64,000 bases of DNA from Alphaproteobacteria bacterium. Lineage in GTDB: Bacteria; Pseudomonadota; Alphaproteobacteria; Micavibrionales; Micavibrionaceae. Where the stretch lies: contig JAFLCW010000001.1 in the NCBI GenBank assembly GCA_017302165.1, positions 744,001 to 808,000 on the forward strand. The letters are read 5' to 3'. Both the position numbers and the translations under genes were made by a program. The stretch's first letter is position 1. Every line of letters starts with the position of its first letter. This document shows, in pieces, positions 17,358 through 28,191 of the stretch. The notes under the pieces were generated by a model, which searched no databases, was not told where the DNA came from, and saw nothing but the letters and a program-made list of their open reading frames with translations.

Positions 17358-18340
17358 CCCAGCACGCGTCCCTAGATCACACATCGTCTGCCCATTTCCC
17401 GGTTATGTTGCCGGAGGTTATCTCTGCCTTGAAACCGCAGGACGGTAAAATTTATGTGGATGGGACGTTCGGCGCGGGAGGATATACACGCGCGATACTC
17501 AAGGCCGCAGATTGTACCGTGATTGCGATTGATCGTGATCCCGGCGCGAAGCAACGTGCCGAAGATTTGAAAGCAGAATTCGGAGATCGTTTTATCTTTG
17601 TCCCCGGTCAGTTCGGGGATGTGATCCGGATTATCCAAGAGGCCGGTTTTAAAGATGTCGATGGTTTTGTCCTCGATATCGGTGTGTCATCCATGCAGAT
17701 TGATGACCCGTCCCGTGGTTTTTCATTTCGTTTTGAAGGGCCGTTGGATATGCGCATGGGGAACACAGGCGAAAGTGCACAGGATATCGTCAACACGTAT
17801 CGCGAGGAAGATCTGGCGAATATCATTTATCAGTATGGTGAGGAACGTCAGTCCCGGCGGATTGCCCGGCGCATCGTTGAGGCGCGTGCCAAAAGCCCGC
17901 TGACCACCACGTCGGCGCTGGCTGATGTTGTCCGTGCGGCCATCCCACGGGCGCCTCAGGACAAAATTGACCCGGCCACGCGCACATTTCAGGCTCTGCG
18001 CATCGCGGTCAATGATGAACTGGGTGAATTAACGCGCGCGCTTCAATCGTCTGAAATTATTCTTGTCCCCTCTGGCCGTCTGGTGGTGGTGTCCTTCCAT
18101 TCACTGGAAGACGGCATCGTCAAATCCTTCCTGTATGAACGTTCCGGCAAAGTGCCGGCATCGTCCCGCCATGTGCCGTCTGCACATATTTCAACTCTTC
18201 CTTCTTTTACCTTGCCCTTCCGCAAACCGATCGAGGCGTCCGCCCTTGAAATCGATCGAAATCCCCGCTCTCGCTCTGCCAAACTTCGTGCCGCCATCCG
18301 CACAGAACATCCTGCCCATCATACCGGGGGTCGCGCATGA
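17354..18340 (+). CDS. rsmH: 16S rRNA m4C1402 methyltransferase
   Basis: Adds the N4-methyl group to cytidine 1402 in the decoding centre of 16S rRNA using S-adenosylmethionine. The protein has 328 residues. The SAM-binding motif is VDGTFGAGGYTRAIL (about residues 34-48), and the family signature VVSFHSLEDGIVKSFL is near residue 241. FVLDIGVSSMQID and the GFSFRFEGPLDMRM block are also conserved. It overlaps mraZ and ftsL by 4 bases each (ATGA), so the three are translationally coupled. Confidence 0.97.
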   Translation: MTQHASLDHTSSAHFPVMLPEVISALKPQDGKIYVDGTFGAGGYTRAILKAADCTVIAIDRDPGAKQRAEDLKAEFGDRFIFVPGQFGDVIRIIQEAGFKDVDGFVLDIGVSSMQIDDPSRGFSFRFEGPLDMRMGNTGESAQDIVNTYREEDLANIIYQYGEERQSRRIARRIVEARAKSPLTTTSALADVVRAAIPRAPQDKIDPATRTFQALRIAVNDELGELTRALQSSEIILVPSGRLVVVSFHSLEDGIVKSFLYERSGKVPASSRHVPSAHISTLPSFTLPFRKPIEASALEIDRNPRSRSAKLRAAIRTEHPAHHTGGRA

Positions 18341-18759
18341 AGATATTCCGAATTTCAAGTTTTTTATCCTTAGGAATTGCGGGCGTTCTGGCGGGTCTTT
18401 TGTACTGGACGTCACAATCCGTGCAACATGAAGAGACGATCTTGTTGCAATCCCAGCAAGCCATATCGTTTGAACAAGAAACCCTTCAGGTGTTGGGCAC
18501 GGAATGGGATTACCTGACGCGGCCTCAGCGGCTGGAAGAACTGGCGCGGGAGCGTTTGAATATGGTTCCTCCTCATAGCGGTGAGGATATTCTCGATACC
18601 GTATCTGAATTGCCGGATGCCCCCCTGGCAGAAACCATTTTCATCGAACAGGCACAGACTGCCAAGGCACCGTCTGTTTCTCCCACGATTTCAAATGCCG
18701 AGCGTGAAAGTTTTGGTCAATTGATTGACCAGATCGGCGGTGAAGAGGTGACGCCATGA
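18337..18759 (+). CDS. ftsL: Cell division protein FtsL
   Basis: Small bitopic divisome protein that links FtsB/FtsQ with the FtsWI septal synthase. The 140-residue product has a short cytoplasmic N-terminus, one membrane helix at about residues 8-25 (SFLSLGIAGVLAGLLYW) and a periplasmic coiled coil (residues 30-60), then the conserved TRPQRLEELARERLNMVPP block. The C-terminal 50 residues are Pro/Ala-rich and less conserved. Identity rests on topology, this block and position between rsmH and ftsI. Confidence 0.9.
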   Translation: MKIFRISSFLSLGIAGVLAGLLYWTSQSVQHEETILLQSQQAISFEQETLQVLGTEWDYLTRPQRLEELARERLNMVPPHSGEDILDTVSELPDAPLAETIFIEQAQTAKAPSVSPTISNAERESFGQLIDQIGGEEVTP

Positions 18760-20486
18760 AAACGCTCTCGCGCACAACACTTCATATGACGGGATCTAAA
18801 CGCACCGCCCTTGATATGGCGCGGGGACGAATTGTGTTGATCAGCGCGATTTTTGTCATCTCGTTCATCATTGTGGCCGGACGCGCGCTGGATGTCGCTG
18901 TGATTCAAGGTACATGGGGACAAGGTCAAGAGACTCGCACATCGCTTTTGGAACATAAAAATGAAAAAACAGCAACGGTACGTCATGATATTGTGGATCG
19001 ACATGGTGTTATTCTGGCGCGATCTTTGAAAACAGCCTCGCTCTATGCTGATCCTAAAATTATTACTCATCCTGAAACTGTTGCCAAAGACTTAACGGCT
19101 ATCTTCAAGGACATGTCGTATGGGGATACGCTCAAGAAACTTCAAGAAGATAAACGTTTTGTCTGGATCAAGAGAAACCTTACACCGGATGAACAATATA
19201 AAATTTTATATCTGGGGCATCCGGGATTGTCGTTTCAGGAAGAAGAACGCCGTGTCTATCCGCAAGGCGAACTGGCCGCGCATGTGGTGGGTATTACAAA
19301 TGTAGATGGTGGTGGCCTGTCCGGGATTGAGGCCAGTTTCAACAAATATCTAGGGCAGGGGACATCACCGCTGGCGTTGACTCTCGATATGCGGCTTCAA
19401 CATGTTCTAAAACGTGAAATTTCCTATGCCATGACAAAACACCGCGCCATTGGCGGGGCAGGGTTGATTATGGATGTACGTAATGGAGAAATTCTGGCGG
19501 CGGTGTCTCTGCCGGATTTTGATCCGAATTTATCGGGTGATGTCAAAGATGTGAAGCGGTTTAACCGACTGACGCTGGGTGTGTATGAACCGGGTTCAAC
19601 ATTCAAGCTGTTTACCACTGCCGCCTATTTGGAAAAAAACAAAAATGGGCTGGGTGACAAGTTTGATGCCACCCAGCCATTGGTATTCGGGCGATTTAAA
19701 ATTAACGATTATCATGCCGAAGACCGGCTTATGAATGTCGCCGAAATTTTCATGCATTCATCCAATATCGGGTCTGCTTTAATGGGGCATAAAGTCGGGA
19801 CTAAAGACTTCAAGGATTTATTATCCGATCTGGGATTGATGACCGCGCCGGATATTGAAATCGCGGAAATCAGTGCCCCGTTGATCCCACAGAATTGGGG
19901 GGATATTAACACGGCCACTGCGGCCTTTGGACATGGGATTGCGGTATCCCCGGTTCAATTGGTGTCGGCGGCGGCGTCGGTGATGAATGGCGGGATCAAG
20001 GTCAAACCAACATTCATCTTAAATCGTGACATTGAAAATAAGCGCGGCATTCGTGTGGTCTCCCCGGAAACAGCGCATCATATCCGGCAACTCATGCGGC
20101 TGGTGGTGACGGATGGTACAGGGTCCAAGGCTGATGTGGTTGGATATCATGTAGGGGGCAAAACAGGTACGGCCGAAAAAAATACGCGCGGCGGATATGA
20201 TAAAAACCGTCTGGTGTCATCCTTCTTGGGCGTGTTTCCGTCTGAATCTCCGCAATATGCGCTGTATATCATGATCGATGAGCCCAAGCCAACCAAGGAT
20301 ACCTATGGGTATGCGACGGGGGGATGGGTGGCGGCACCCGCCGTTCGCAAGACAATTGAATCCATGGTCGCTATTTTGGGCATGGAACCTCAAGAACCCA
20401 AAGATGACTTAAAAGGATCGTTGGCGCGTTATGTGCCGCCCAAGGAAAAAATAAACATGCAGAAGGTGTCTCATGAAACTGAGTAA
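18756..20486 (+). CDS. ftsI: Septal peptidoglycan transpeptidase FtsI (PBP3)
   Basis: Class B penicillin-binding protein that cross-links septal peptidoglycan with FtsW. The 576-residue protein has an N-terminal anchor (residues 25-42), a PBP dimerisation/pedestal domain and a transpeptidase domain. The active-site motifs are complete: S281-T-F-K284, S335-S-N337 and K469-T-G-T472. The start overlaps ftsL by 4 bases and the stop overlaps murE by 14. The extra C-terminal tail after residue 545 (Pro/Lys-rich) is not unusual for alphaproteobacteria. Confidence 0.97.
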   Translation: MKTLSRTTLHMTGSKRTALDMARGRIVLISAIFVISFIIVAGRALDVAVIQGTWGQGQETRTSLLEHKNEKTATVRHDIVDRHGVILARSLKTASLYADPKIITHPETVAKDLTAIFKDMSYGDTLKKLQEDKRFVWIKRNLTPDEQYKILYLGHPGLSFQEEERRVYPQGELAAHVVGITNVDGGGLSGIEASFNKYLGQGTSPLALTLDMRLQHVLKREISYAMTKHRAIGGAGLIMDVRNGEILAAVSLPDFDPNLSGDVKDVKRFNRLTLGVYEPGSTFKLFTTAAYLEKNKNGLGDKFDATQPLVFGRFKINDYHAEDRLMNVAEIFMHSSNIGSALMGHKVGTKDFKDLLSDLGLMTAPDIEIAEISAPLIPQNWGDINTATAAFGHGIAVSPVQLVSAAASVMNGGIKVKPTFILNRDIENKRGIRVVSPETAHHIRQLMRLVVTDGTGSKADVVGYHVGGKTGTAEKNTRGGYDKNRLVSSFLGVFPSESPQYALYIMIDEPKPTKDTYGYATGGWVAAPAVRKTIESMVAILGMEPQEPKDDLKGSLARYVPPKEKINMQKVSHETE

Positions 20487-21918
20487 CCTGATCCCCGGTG
20501 CCTCTCCCGATATTACCATCACGGGTTTGACGGCTGATAGCAGGGAAGTGCGGGCGGGATATCTGTTTGCGGCTCTGCCTGGAAATAAGGAAGACGGTGA
20601 TAAATATATTGATGATGCCATTGCGCATGGCGCGGCGGCGATTTTGGCACGCCCCGGCACACCCTGCCGAGACGGTGTAGTCATGATCACGGACGAACAG
20701 GTGCGACAAAGTTTTGCGCGCGCCTGCGCCGCTTTTTATCAACTTCAACCGGCGCATGTGGCGGCTGTGACCGGCACCAGTGGCAAGACATCGGTGGTGT
20801 CGTTTACACAACAGCTCTGGCATTTATCAGGGATTACGTCCTGTGCTTCGTTGGGCACGCTGGGGCTTCGGGGGCCGGGGATGATCCGTGCTGGGTCGCT
20901 CACCACGCCGTCTTCAGAAAAACTGATGGCAGAACTGGCGGACTTATCATCGGCCGGGATTACGCATCTGGCGATGGAAGCCTCAAGCCATGGGCTCGAC
21001 CAATATCGGCTGGATGGGGTGCGCCTTCAAGTCGTGGCGTTTACGAATCTGTCTCGTGACCATCTGGATTATCATCCCACCATGGATGATTATTTTAACG
21101 CTAAAACCCGTCTGTTCACTGAACTTTTGATGACGGGCGGCACTGCGGTGATTGCGGTGGATGATGAGTATGGTCAGCGTCTGGCGCGCCTGTGCGCCGA
21201 ACGCAAGATCAAGACGATCACCGTGGGGTACAAAGGAAAAGATATTCAAATCCTCACCCGTACCTCCAGCCCCCATGGCCAGCGGATCGAGATCGCGGTT
21301 CAGGGCCGAAAAATACCCGTTACCTTACCGCTAGTGGGGGAATTTCAGGTCATGAACGTGCTCACCGCGCTCGGCATTCTGATGGCGGGCGGGGCAGATC
21401 CGCTGAAGATGGTACCCTATATGGAACAACTCCGGGGTGTGGCCGGGCGGCTTCAATTGGTGCCGGGGCATCCGCACCGGGCGGCGGTGTATGTGGATTA
21501 CGCGCATAAGCCGGCCGCGCTTCAATCTGTTCTGCAGACACTTCGTCCCCACACGACCGGAAAATTATTCTGCGTGATTGGATGTGGCGGCGATAGAGAC
21601 CCAGGTAAACGGGCGATGATGGGCAAGATTGCGAGCGATCTGGCCGATATAACGGTCATCACAGACGATAATCCCCGTACCGAAGATCCTGCGAAAATTA
21701 GATCCGCGATGTTATCCGGTGTCACACAGCCCGGAAAAGCCAAAGAAATTCCGTCCCGTCAGGATGCCATTATCTGGTCAGTTGGTCAGATCAAGGCCGG
21801 AGATGTGCTGGTGATTGCCGGCAAGGGACACGAACAAGGACAGACCATCGGGGAAAAAGTTTTTCCGTTTGATGATGTGACCGAAGCCAAAAAAGCCATG
21901 GAGAACCTAAACGTATGA
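20473..21918 (+). CDS. murE: UDP-MurNAc-tripeptide synthetase (meso-DAP adding)
   Basis: Adds meso-diaminopimelate to UDP-MurNAc-L-Ala-D-Glu in the cytoplasm. The 481-residue protein has the ATP loop VTGTSGKTSVVSF (near residue 98), the central MurE pattern GITHLAMEASSHGLDQYR, and the DNPR motif (DDNPRTEDP near 400) that marks DAP rather than lysine specificity. The peptide stem of this organism should therefore be the A1-gamma DAP type. It lies inside the ftsI reading frame end (14-base overlap) and overlaps murF by 4 bases. Confidence 0.97.
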   Translation: MKLSNLIPGASPDITITGLTADSREVRAGYLFAALPGNKEDGDKYIDDAIAHGAAAILARPGTPCRDGVVMITDEQVRQSFARACAAFYQLQPAHVAAVTGTSGKTSVVSFTQQLWHLSGITSCASLGTLGLRGPGMIRAGSLTTPSSEKLMAELADLSSAGITHLAMEASSHGLDQYRLDGVRLQVVAFTNLSRDHLDYHPTMDDYFNAKTRLFTELLMTGGTAVIAVDDEYGQRLARLCAERKIKTITVGYKGKDIQILTRTSSPHGQRIEIAVQGRKIPVTLPLVGEFQVMNVLTALGILMAGGADPLKMVPYMEQLRGVAGRLQLVPGHPHRAAVYVDYAHKPAALQSVLQTLRPHTTGKLFCVIGCGGDRDPGKRAMMGKIASDLADITVITDDNPRTEDPAKIRSAMLSGVTQPGKAKEIPSRQDAIIWSVGQIKAGDVLVIAGKGHEQGQTIGEKVFPFDDVTEAKKAMENLNV

Positions 21919-23372
21919 ACCTCTCGATTAATCTTCCTCTCTGGACACAGGCCGACGCGATCAAGGCCACTGGCGGCGTGTGTTCTGGCACATGGCAAGC
22001 CTATGGCGTGTCGATCGATAGCCGGACGGTCAAGCCAGGTGATGTGTTTATTGCCATACGGGGTGATAAATCAGATGGACATGCCTATGTGCAGGATGCC
22101 TTGAACAAAGGTGCCGTGTGTGCGGTTGTGGATCAGGATATACCGCAGGTAGATGCCCAGAAAATTTTGAAGGTAACAGATACGTTGAAAGCCCTTCAGG
22201 ATATGGGGCGATACGCGCGGGGGAGAACGGGTGCCAAGATTATTGGTATCACGGGCAGTGTTGGAAAAACCGGCACCAAAGAAATGCTGGCGGCCGCGTT
22301 TTCATCCTATGCACAAACCCATGCGTCGAAGAAAAGTTATAATAATCATTGGGGGGTGCCCTTATCATTATCCCTGATGCATCCGGGGTCAGATATCGCC
22401 GTCTTTGAAATGGGCATGAACCACGCCGATGAAATCACCCCGCTGACGCAGATGGTCAAACCTGATATCGCCATCATCACAAAAATTGCGGCGGTACATG
22501 TGGAGAATTTCAGCGACGGCATCACCGGTGTCGCCAAAGCCAAGGCCGAAATTTTTAACGGCCTACCGGCGCAGGGCGGCGTCGCGATTATACCCCGTGA
22601 TAGTGACTGGTTTGATTTTTTGAAAACCGAAGCCGAAGCTAGAGGGGCAAGGGTCTATAGTTTTGGTGAACAGGCCGATTCCCATGCGCGGTTAGTGGAA
22701 TGTCTGCTGGCCGCGAACGGCACCCGCGTCAAGGCACAGATTATGGGGCAGGACATTACCTTTAATCTTCAAATGGTGGGCGCACATCTGGCGATGAATG
22801 CGGTGCTGGTATTGCTGGCGGTGAAATTGGCCGGCGGGGATATCACACAGGCCGCGCAAGCGCTCTCCCGGCTGGAACCGCCCGAAGGACGCGGCAAGCA
22901 GGAATTTTTAGATATCGGAGATACACAAAATCCGGTGGTGTTGATTGATGAAAGTTATAACGCGTCACCGGAATCCATGAAGGCCGCCTTTCGCGTGCTG
23001 GCCTTGATTGACCCAGGGCGGGGCGGTCGGCGTATTGCCATTTTGGGGGATATGTATGAACAGGGCGTCAATGCCGCCAAAATTCATGAAGAACTGGCCA
23101 TGCCGTTGATGGCGGCCAATGTTCAATTGGTTTATACCAGTGGTCCGTTGATGAAAAATCTGTATCAGGCTTTGCCTGAATCAAAACGCGGGGCACACCG
23201 GGACGATAGCGCGGAACTGGCCAAGATTGTGCCAGATGTGTTGGTGCCGGGCGATGTGGTCATGGTCAAAGGATCACGCGGCGGCGGGGAAAAACCCCGT
23301 ATGCAGTTAGTGGTCGAGGCGCTTCGGGCGCTTCCGGCGAAATTAAAGGGGGGACATCATCATGCTGTATAA
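21915..23372 (+). CDS. murF: UDP-MurNAc-tripeptide:D-Ala-D-Ala ligase
   Basis: Attaches D-Ala-D-Ala to the UDP-MurNAc tripeptide, completing the cytoplasmic pentapeptide. The 485-residue protein has ATP loop [15 protein letters not shown] (near residue 111), the central [14 protein letters not shown] and [12 protein letters not shown] motifs, and the C-terminal [15 protein letters not shown] and LGDMYEQG blocks typical of MurF. It overlaps murE (4 bases) and mraY (11 bases). Confidence 0.97.
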   Translation: MNLSINLPLWTQADAIKATGGVCSGTWQAYGVSIDSRTVKPGDVFIAIRGDKSDGHAYVQDALNKGAVCAVVDQDIPQVDAQKILKVTDTLKALQDMGRYARGRTGAKIIGITGSVGKTGTKEMLAAAFSSYAQTHASKKSYNNHWGVPLSLSLMHPGSDIAVFEMGMNHADEITPLTQMVKPDIAIITKIAAVHVENFSDGITGVAKAKAEIFNGLPAQGGVAIIPRDSDWFDFLKTEAEARGARVYSFGEQADSHARLVECLLAANGTRVKAQIMGQDITFNLQMVGAHLAMNAVLVLLAVKLAGGDITQAAQALSRLEPPEGRGKQEFLDIGDTQNPVVLIDESYNASPESMKAAFRVLALIDPGRGGRRIAILGDMYEQGVNAAKIHEELAMPLMAANVQLVYTSGPLMKNLYQALPESKRGAHRDDSAELAKIVPDVLVPGDVVMVKGSRGGGEKPRMQLVVEALRALPAKLKGGHHHAV

Positions 23373-24471
23373 CTTACTGGCACCATTGGCGGATGAATAT
23401 ATTTTCTTCAATTTGTTCCGGTATCTGACCTTTCGCACCGGATGTGCCGTCATGACGGCATTGGTGATTGCGTTTTTAATTGGTCCTGCACTCATTCGTT
23501 GGTTGAAGAACAAACAAAAAGAAGGCCAGCCCATCCGTGAAGACGGGCCTGAAACCCATTTCAAAAAAGCAGGTACTCCCACGATGGGGGGCTTAATGAT
23601 TTTGATCGCTGGCGGGATATCGACTTTGTTATGGGCGGATATTACCAACCCGTATGTGCTGATCGTCAGCTTCGTCATTATTTCATTTGGATTGATCGGC
23701 ATGGCGGATGATTTTGCCAAATTGACAAAACGCTCGCACAAGGGTGTATCGGGAAAAATCAGGTTACTGCTTGAAGGAACGATCGCGTTATTAGCCGCTG
23801 GTGCGTATGTATATTTTACCACTGATATGCCGGATCATGTGAACACTACGTTTGATGCGACAGGGTTAGCGATCCCCTTTTTGAAAGATTACTTGGTGCC
23901 GCTGGGTCTTTTATTTTTCCCATTTGCCGCGTTGGTGATTGTCGGCGCGTCGAATGCCGTGAATTTAACAGACGGCCTGGATGGTCTGGCAATAGTTCCG
24001 GTCATGATTGCGGCGGCCTGTTTTGGGTTGATTGCTTATCTGGCAGGGAATGCCGTTTTTTCTGAATATTTGGGCATTCATTTTGTACCGGGCACGGGCG
24101 AGCTGGCGGTGATATGCGGCGCGTTGATCGGTGCCGGGATGGGATTTTTATGGTTCAATGCCCCGCCCGCGATGGTCTTCATGGGGGATACGGGGTCGTT
24201 ATCCATGGGGGCGGGTCTGGGTGCGATTGCCGTCATGGTCAAACATGAATTGGTGCTGGTGATTATCGGTGGCTTGTTTGTGCTGGAAACTGTTTCGGTG
24301 ATTGTGCAGGTCGTATCATTTAAACTTACCGGTAAGCGTGTGTTTAAAATGGCACCGATCCATCACCATTTTGAAAAAATGGGTTGGTCGGAACCGACTG
24401 TGGTGATCCGGTTCTGGATTATTGCCGTCATCTTGGCACTGATCGGCCTATCGACGTTGAAATTGAGATAG
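23362..24471 (+). CDS. mraY: Phospho-MurNAc-pentapeptide translocase MraY
   Basis: Integral membrane enzyme that transfers phospho-MurNAc-pentapeptide to undecaprenyl phosphate, forming lipid I. The 369-residue protein has about ten membrane helices. Family motifs: GTPTMGG, the catalytic Asp pair in [32 protein letters not shown] and the [11 protein letters not shown] loop. The next gene, ftsW, begins one base after its stop; murD, which usually lies between them, is absent. Confidence 0.97.
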   Translation: MLYNLLAPLADEYIFFNLFRYLTFRTGCAVMTALVIAFLIGPALIRWLKNKQKEGQPIREDGPETHFKKAGTPTMGGLMILIAGGISTLLWADITNPYVLIVSFVIISFGLIGMADDFAKLTKRSHKGVSGKIRLLLEGTIALLAAGAYVYFTTDMPDHVNTTFDATGLAIPFLKDYLVPLGLLFFPFAALVIVGASNAVNLTDGLDGLAIVPVMIAAACFGLIAYLAGNAVFSEYLGIHFVPGTGELAVICGALIGAGMGFLWFNAPPAMVFMGDTGSLSMGAGLGAIAVMVKHELVLVIIGGLFVLETVSVIVQVVSFKLTGKRVFKMAPIHHHFEKMGWSEPTVVIRFWIIAVILALIGLSTLKLR

Positions 24472-24472
24472 T

Positions 24473-25627
24473 ATGAAATTATTTTCTCGCACAGACCAAT
24501 CAATTATTTCCAGATGGTGGTGGACGGTGGATCGCCGGTTACTGGCGACGTTGATTCTGCTGATGGTGATTGGTGTCTTTCTGGTGATGGCGGCGTCTCC
24601 GTCTGTGGCGCAACGTATTGGTCTGGATCAATTTCATTTTGTCATACGCCATAGCATTGTTTTGGTGCCGGCGATTGGTATCATGTTGTGTGTGTCTTTG
24701 CTCAGTCTCCAAAATGTTCGGCGGCTGTCATTTTTAATGCTGGCCGGAAGCATTGTTCTGATGATTTTGGTTTTACTGGTGGGTGAAGAAATCAAAGGGG
24801 CGCAACGCTGGATACATCTACCCGGATTCTCCCTTCAGCCCAGCGAGATCGTGAAGCCAGCCTTTATCGTGGTGGCCGCGTGGTTTATCGCCCAGCAAAA
24901 AGAAAACCCGAACTTACCCGGTATGCGTATTGCCGTGGGGCTATATGGGCTGGTGGCGGCGTTGTTATTGCTTCAGCCTGATATGGGGATGACGTTCGTC
25001 ACGACCTGCTGTTTCATGGTGATTGTGTTTCTGGCCGGGATGCCGCTTCGGTATGTATGTTTGCTGGGGGGAATCGGTGCGGGCGGGGCGGTCGCGGTTT
25101 ATCATACCTTTTCCCACGTCAAAAGCCGGGTTGACCGATTTCTAGACCCGGAAAGCGGTGATACCTATCAGATTGATAAATCGCTGGCGGCGTTTCAAAA
25201 TGGCGGTCTGTTCGGGACGGGGCCCGGGTTGGGCGAAGTGAAAGCCACCATCCCAGATGCGCATGCGGATTTTATCTTCTCCGTGGCGGGGGAAGAACTG
25301 GGCGTGGTGTTTATTCTTATTCTCATTGCCATGTATGCCTATGTTGTTCTTCGGGGGTTGAACCGGGTGATGGATAGCGAGGATATGTTTGTCGTTTTGG
25401 GAACGGGCGGGCTCTTGAGTATGTTCGGGCTTCAGGCCTTGGTGCATATGGGAAGCGCGCTCAGCCTGCTTCCGACCAAGGGCATGACCTTGCCCTTCAT
25501 CAGTTATGGGGGATCATCACTGTTGGGGATTTCACTGGCGATGGGGATGGTGCTGGCGCTCACCCGAAAACAGGCGAAAAGCGGTGTTGCGCGCGGAGGG
25601 CTTTCTATTCGTCCCATTGGCGGGTAA
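24473..25627 (+). CDS. ftsW: Septal peptidoglycan glycosyltransferase FtsW
   Basis: SEDS-family polymerase that works with FtsI to make septal glycan strands. The 384-residue protein has about ten membrane helices. FtsW/RodA hallmarks: AQRWIHLPGFSLQPSEIVKP, the periplasmic loop GGLFGTGPGLGEVKATIPDAHADFIFS with the active-site Asp, and the C-terminal signature GMTLPFISYGGSSLLG. Position between mraY and murG supports FtsW rather than RodA. Confidence 0.96.
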   Translation: MKLFSRTDQSIISRWWWTVDRRLLATLILLMVIGVFLVMAASPSVAQRIGLDQFHFVIRHSIVLVPAIGIMLCVSLLSLQNVRRLSFLMLAGSIVLMILVLLVGEEIKGAQRWIHLPGFSLQPSEIVKPAFIVVAAWFIAQQKENPNLPGMRIAVGLYGLVAALLLLQPDMGMTFVTTCCFMVIVFLAGMPLRYVCLLGGIGAGGAVAVYHTFSHVKSRVDRFLDPESGDTYQIDKSLAAFQNGGLFGTGPGLGEVKATIPDAHADFIFSVAGEELGVVFILILIAMYAYVVLRGLNRVMDSEDMFVVLGTGGLLSMFGLQALVHMGSALSLLPTKGMTLPFISYGGSSLLGISLAMGMVLALTRKQAKSGVARGGLSIRPIGG

Positions 25628-25637
25628 AAAGGGGATC

Positions 25638-26726
25638 ATGACTAAACGAATTTTATTATGTGCGGGCGGCACGGGTGGGCATATGTTTCCGGCGGATGCG
25701 CTGGCGCGAGAACTGATCGCCCGGGGATATCATGTCGAACTGGCAACCGATGTGCGGGGTCAGCGGTTTGAACCGTTTGCGGGCGGCATTCATCTTCATA
25801 TCCTGTCCTCGGGGGCGATGATCGGCGGTCTGCGCGGCAAATTATCGGCCGTGTGGGCGTTGCTCAAAGGATTTGTGCAGTCTGTTGTTCTGATACGGGC
25901 GTATCGCCCCGATATCGTCGTAGGGTTTGGGGGATACCCAACCTTCCCCCCGGTGAGAATGGCGCAGATGTTGGGCGTGCCAACAGTTATTCATGAATCC
26001 AATGCGGTGATGGGGGTGGCCAATCTCTGGCTGGCGCGGGGGGCGCGTGCGATTGCCACTCCGACTGAGCATATGTATGGGCTTCGCCCGGCAGACCAGA
26101 CAAAAATCAAGGTGACGGGGAATCCCGTGCGTCCCGATATTGCCGCCATTTCGCGCACCGCTTATCCTGATTTTCTGCCCGGACGGGGCATCCGGATGTT
26201 TGTGACGGGTGGATCACAAGGCGCCAGAATTTTATCAGATGTCCTACCACAGGCGATGGTCCAATTGCCCCCCGAAGACCGCGCCCGGATACAGATTGTC
26301 CAGCAGGTATCGGCAGACCTGATACCCGCGTTAGAACAAACCTACCGCTCGGCCGGGGTGACCTGCACATTGGCACCGTTTTTCCGGGATATGGCAGACC
26401 AACTATCGGCGGCGCATGTGTTTATCGGGCGTTCAGGGGCAAGCACTGTGGCCGAAATGGCCGCCGCCGGGCGTCCGGCCGTGTTTGTGCCGTATCCTCA
26501 CCATAAGGATCAACAGCAAAAACGTAACGCCGAAACACTGGTCAAGGCTGGGGCGGCCTGGATCATCGAACAAAAAGACTTCACACCTGCTTCTGTTGTT
26601 GCACAAATGCAGGTTTTTCTGCAAAATCCGGATGTTTTAAAAATCGCTGGCGCCAAGGCACTATCCTGCGGGGAACCTCAGGCGGCATCGCGGCTGGCGG
26701 ATGTGGTGGAACTGGAACTCAGGTAG
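25638..26726 (+). CDS. murG: Lipid II synthase MurG
   Basis: Adds GlcNAc from UDP-GlcNAc to lipid I at the inner membrane, giving lipid II. ATG 25638 has an AAGGGG site 5 bases ahead and opens with KRILLCAGGTGGHMFPADAL, the MurG glycine loop; longer frames reach into ftsW and are rejected. The protein has 362 residues. The C-terminal half shows VTGGSQGARILSDVLP and GRSGASTVAEMAAAGRPAV followed by PYPHHKDQQQ, the UDP-GlcNAc pocket. Confidence 0.97.
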   Translation: MTKRILLCAGGTGGHMFPADALARELIARGYHVELATDVRGQRFEPFAGGIHLHILSSGAMIGGLRGKLSAVWALLKGFVQSVVLIRAYRPDIVVGFGGYPTFPPVRMAQMLGVPTVIHESNAVMGVANLWLARGARAIATPTEHMYGLRPADQTKIKVTGNPVRPDIAAISRTAYPDFLPGRGIRMFVTGGSQGARILSDVLPQAMVQLPPEDRARIQIVQQVSADLIPALEQTYRSAGVTCTLAPFFRDMADQLSAAHVFIGRSGASTVAEMAAAGRPAVFVPYPHHKDQQQKRNAETLVKAGAAWIIEQKDFTPASVVAQMQVFLQNPDVLKIAGAKALSCGEPQAASRLADVVELELR

Positions 26727-26735
26727 TTTTTTAGT

Positions 26736-28178
26736 ATGCGTGTTATGCCCAAGGATATTGGTGTGCTTCATTTCGTCGGGATCGGCGGGATTGGCATGTC
26801 GGGTATTGCCGAAGTGCTCCATGGTCTGGGGTATCAAGTGCGCGGCTCAGACGTGGCGGATGGATATAACACCGAACGCCTCAAGAAAAAAAATATCCCT
26901 GTCATGATCGGGCATGACGCGCGTCATGTGGACGGGGCGCATATCATTGTGGTGTCGTCGGCCATAAAACCGGATAACCCAGAATTGCTGGCGGCACGTG
27001 CCCAGAAAATTCCGGTTGTGCGCCGGGCGGAAATGCTGGCCGAACTCATGCGCCTGAAATGGGCGGTGGCGATTGCAGGCACGCATGGCAAAACAACCAC
27101 GACATCCATGGTGGGGGCGTTGCTTGAAGAAGGGGGATTAGATCCCACCGTGATTAATGGCGGGATTGTGCATAAATACGGCACCAATACGCGGCTGGGG
27201 TCAGGGCAATGGATGGTCGTCGAAGCCGATGAAAGCGACGGCACCTTTACCAAATTACCGGCCACGGTGGGGATTATCACCAATATAGACCCCGAACACA
27301 TGGATCATTACGGGTCGTTCGACGAGGTCAAGCGGGCGTTTTTCCGCTTTGCGGATAATTTGCCGTTTTACGGGTTTGCCGTGTTATGCACGGATCACCC
27401 AGAAGTACAGGCGCTGGTGGGACAACTCGAGGGACGGCGCGTCGTGACATATGGGTTTAACCCGCAGGCCGATGTCCGCGCCTTTAACATTCGCCCAGAT
27501 CAGAATGGATTTAAATTTGATGTCAGTTTTGCCGACTGGATGCCCCACAGTCCTGAGCGTCAATTACGCGATGTGTTCTTACCGATGTTCGGCGAACATA
27601 ATGTTCAAAACGCGCTCGCGGCACTGGCGGTTGCGCATGAAATGGGCATCAGCGGCGCACATATGATATCGGCCTTAAGCCATTTTTCAGGGGTGAAACG
27701 CCGCTTTACCAAAACAGGCATGGTCGGCGGTGTGACATTCATTGATGATTACGGGCATCATCCCGTGGAAATAAGGGCGGTATTAAAGGCCGCGCGTCAG
27801 GCGGTATCATCATCGGGCGGGCGTGTGATCGCGGTAATGCAACCTCATCGTTATACGCGTCTTCAGGCGTTGTTTGATGATTTCTCCACCTGTTTCAATG
27901 ATGCCGATACGGTGTTGATTTCAGATGTATATTCCGCTGGTGAGCCTGCCCTTGAGGGCGTGAGTGGGGAAAAACTAGCCGCCCAAGTTTCGGCACGCGG
28001 CCACAAGGATGCGCGGTATCTGTCTTCTTCAGGTGCGCTTGCGCCGTTGATGGTTGACATGGCTGAACCCGGTGACTTTGTTGTGTGTCTGGGTGCAGGG
28101 GATATCACGAAATGGGCCTATGCCTTGCCCGCAGACATATCGACCTTACACGACTCCCAGCAGAAAAAAAGTGCGTAA
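26736..28178 (+). CDS. murC: UDP-N-acetylmuramate--L-alanine ligase
   Basis: First amino-acid-adding ligase of the pathway: it couples L-alanine to UDP-MurNAc. The 480-residue protein has the N-terminal [18 protein letters not shown] motif, the ATP loop [19 protein letters not shown] (near residue 110), [21 protein letters not shown] and the C-terminal [17 protein letters not shown] second ATG 9 bases in (MPKDIG) is an alternative start. It follows murG by 9 bases and precedes murB by 13. Confidence 0.97.
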   Translation: MRVMPKDIGVLHFVGIGGIGMSGIAEVLHGLGYQVRGSDVADGYNTERLKKKNIPVMIGHDARHVDGAHIIVVSSAIKPDNPELLAARAQKIPVVRRAEMLAELMRLKWAVAIAGTHGKTTTTSMVGALLEEGGLDPTVINGGIVHKYGTNTRLGSGQWMVVEADESDGTFTKLPATVGIITNIDPEHMDHYGSFDEVKRAFFRFADNLPFYGFAVLCTDHPEVQALVGQLEGRRVVTYGFNPQADVRAFNIRPDQNGFKFDVSFADWMPHSPERQLRDVFLPMFGEHNVQNALAALAVAHEMGISGAHMISALSHFSGVKRRFTKTGMVGGVTFIDDYGHHPVEIRAVLKAARQAVSSSGGRVIAVMQPHRYTRLQALFDDFSTCFNDADTVLISDVYSAGEPALEGVSGEKLAAQVSARGHKDARYLSSSGALAPLMVDMAEPGDFVVCLGAGDITKWAYALPADISTLHDSQQKKSA

Positions 28179-28191
28179 CGCGCCCCCCCAT

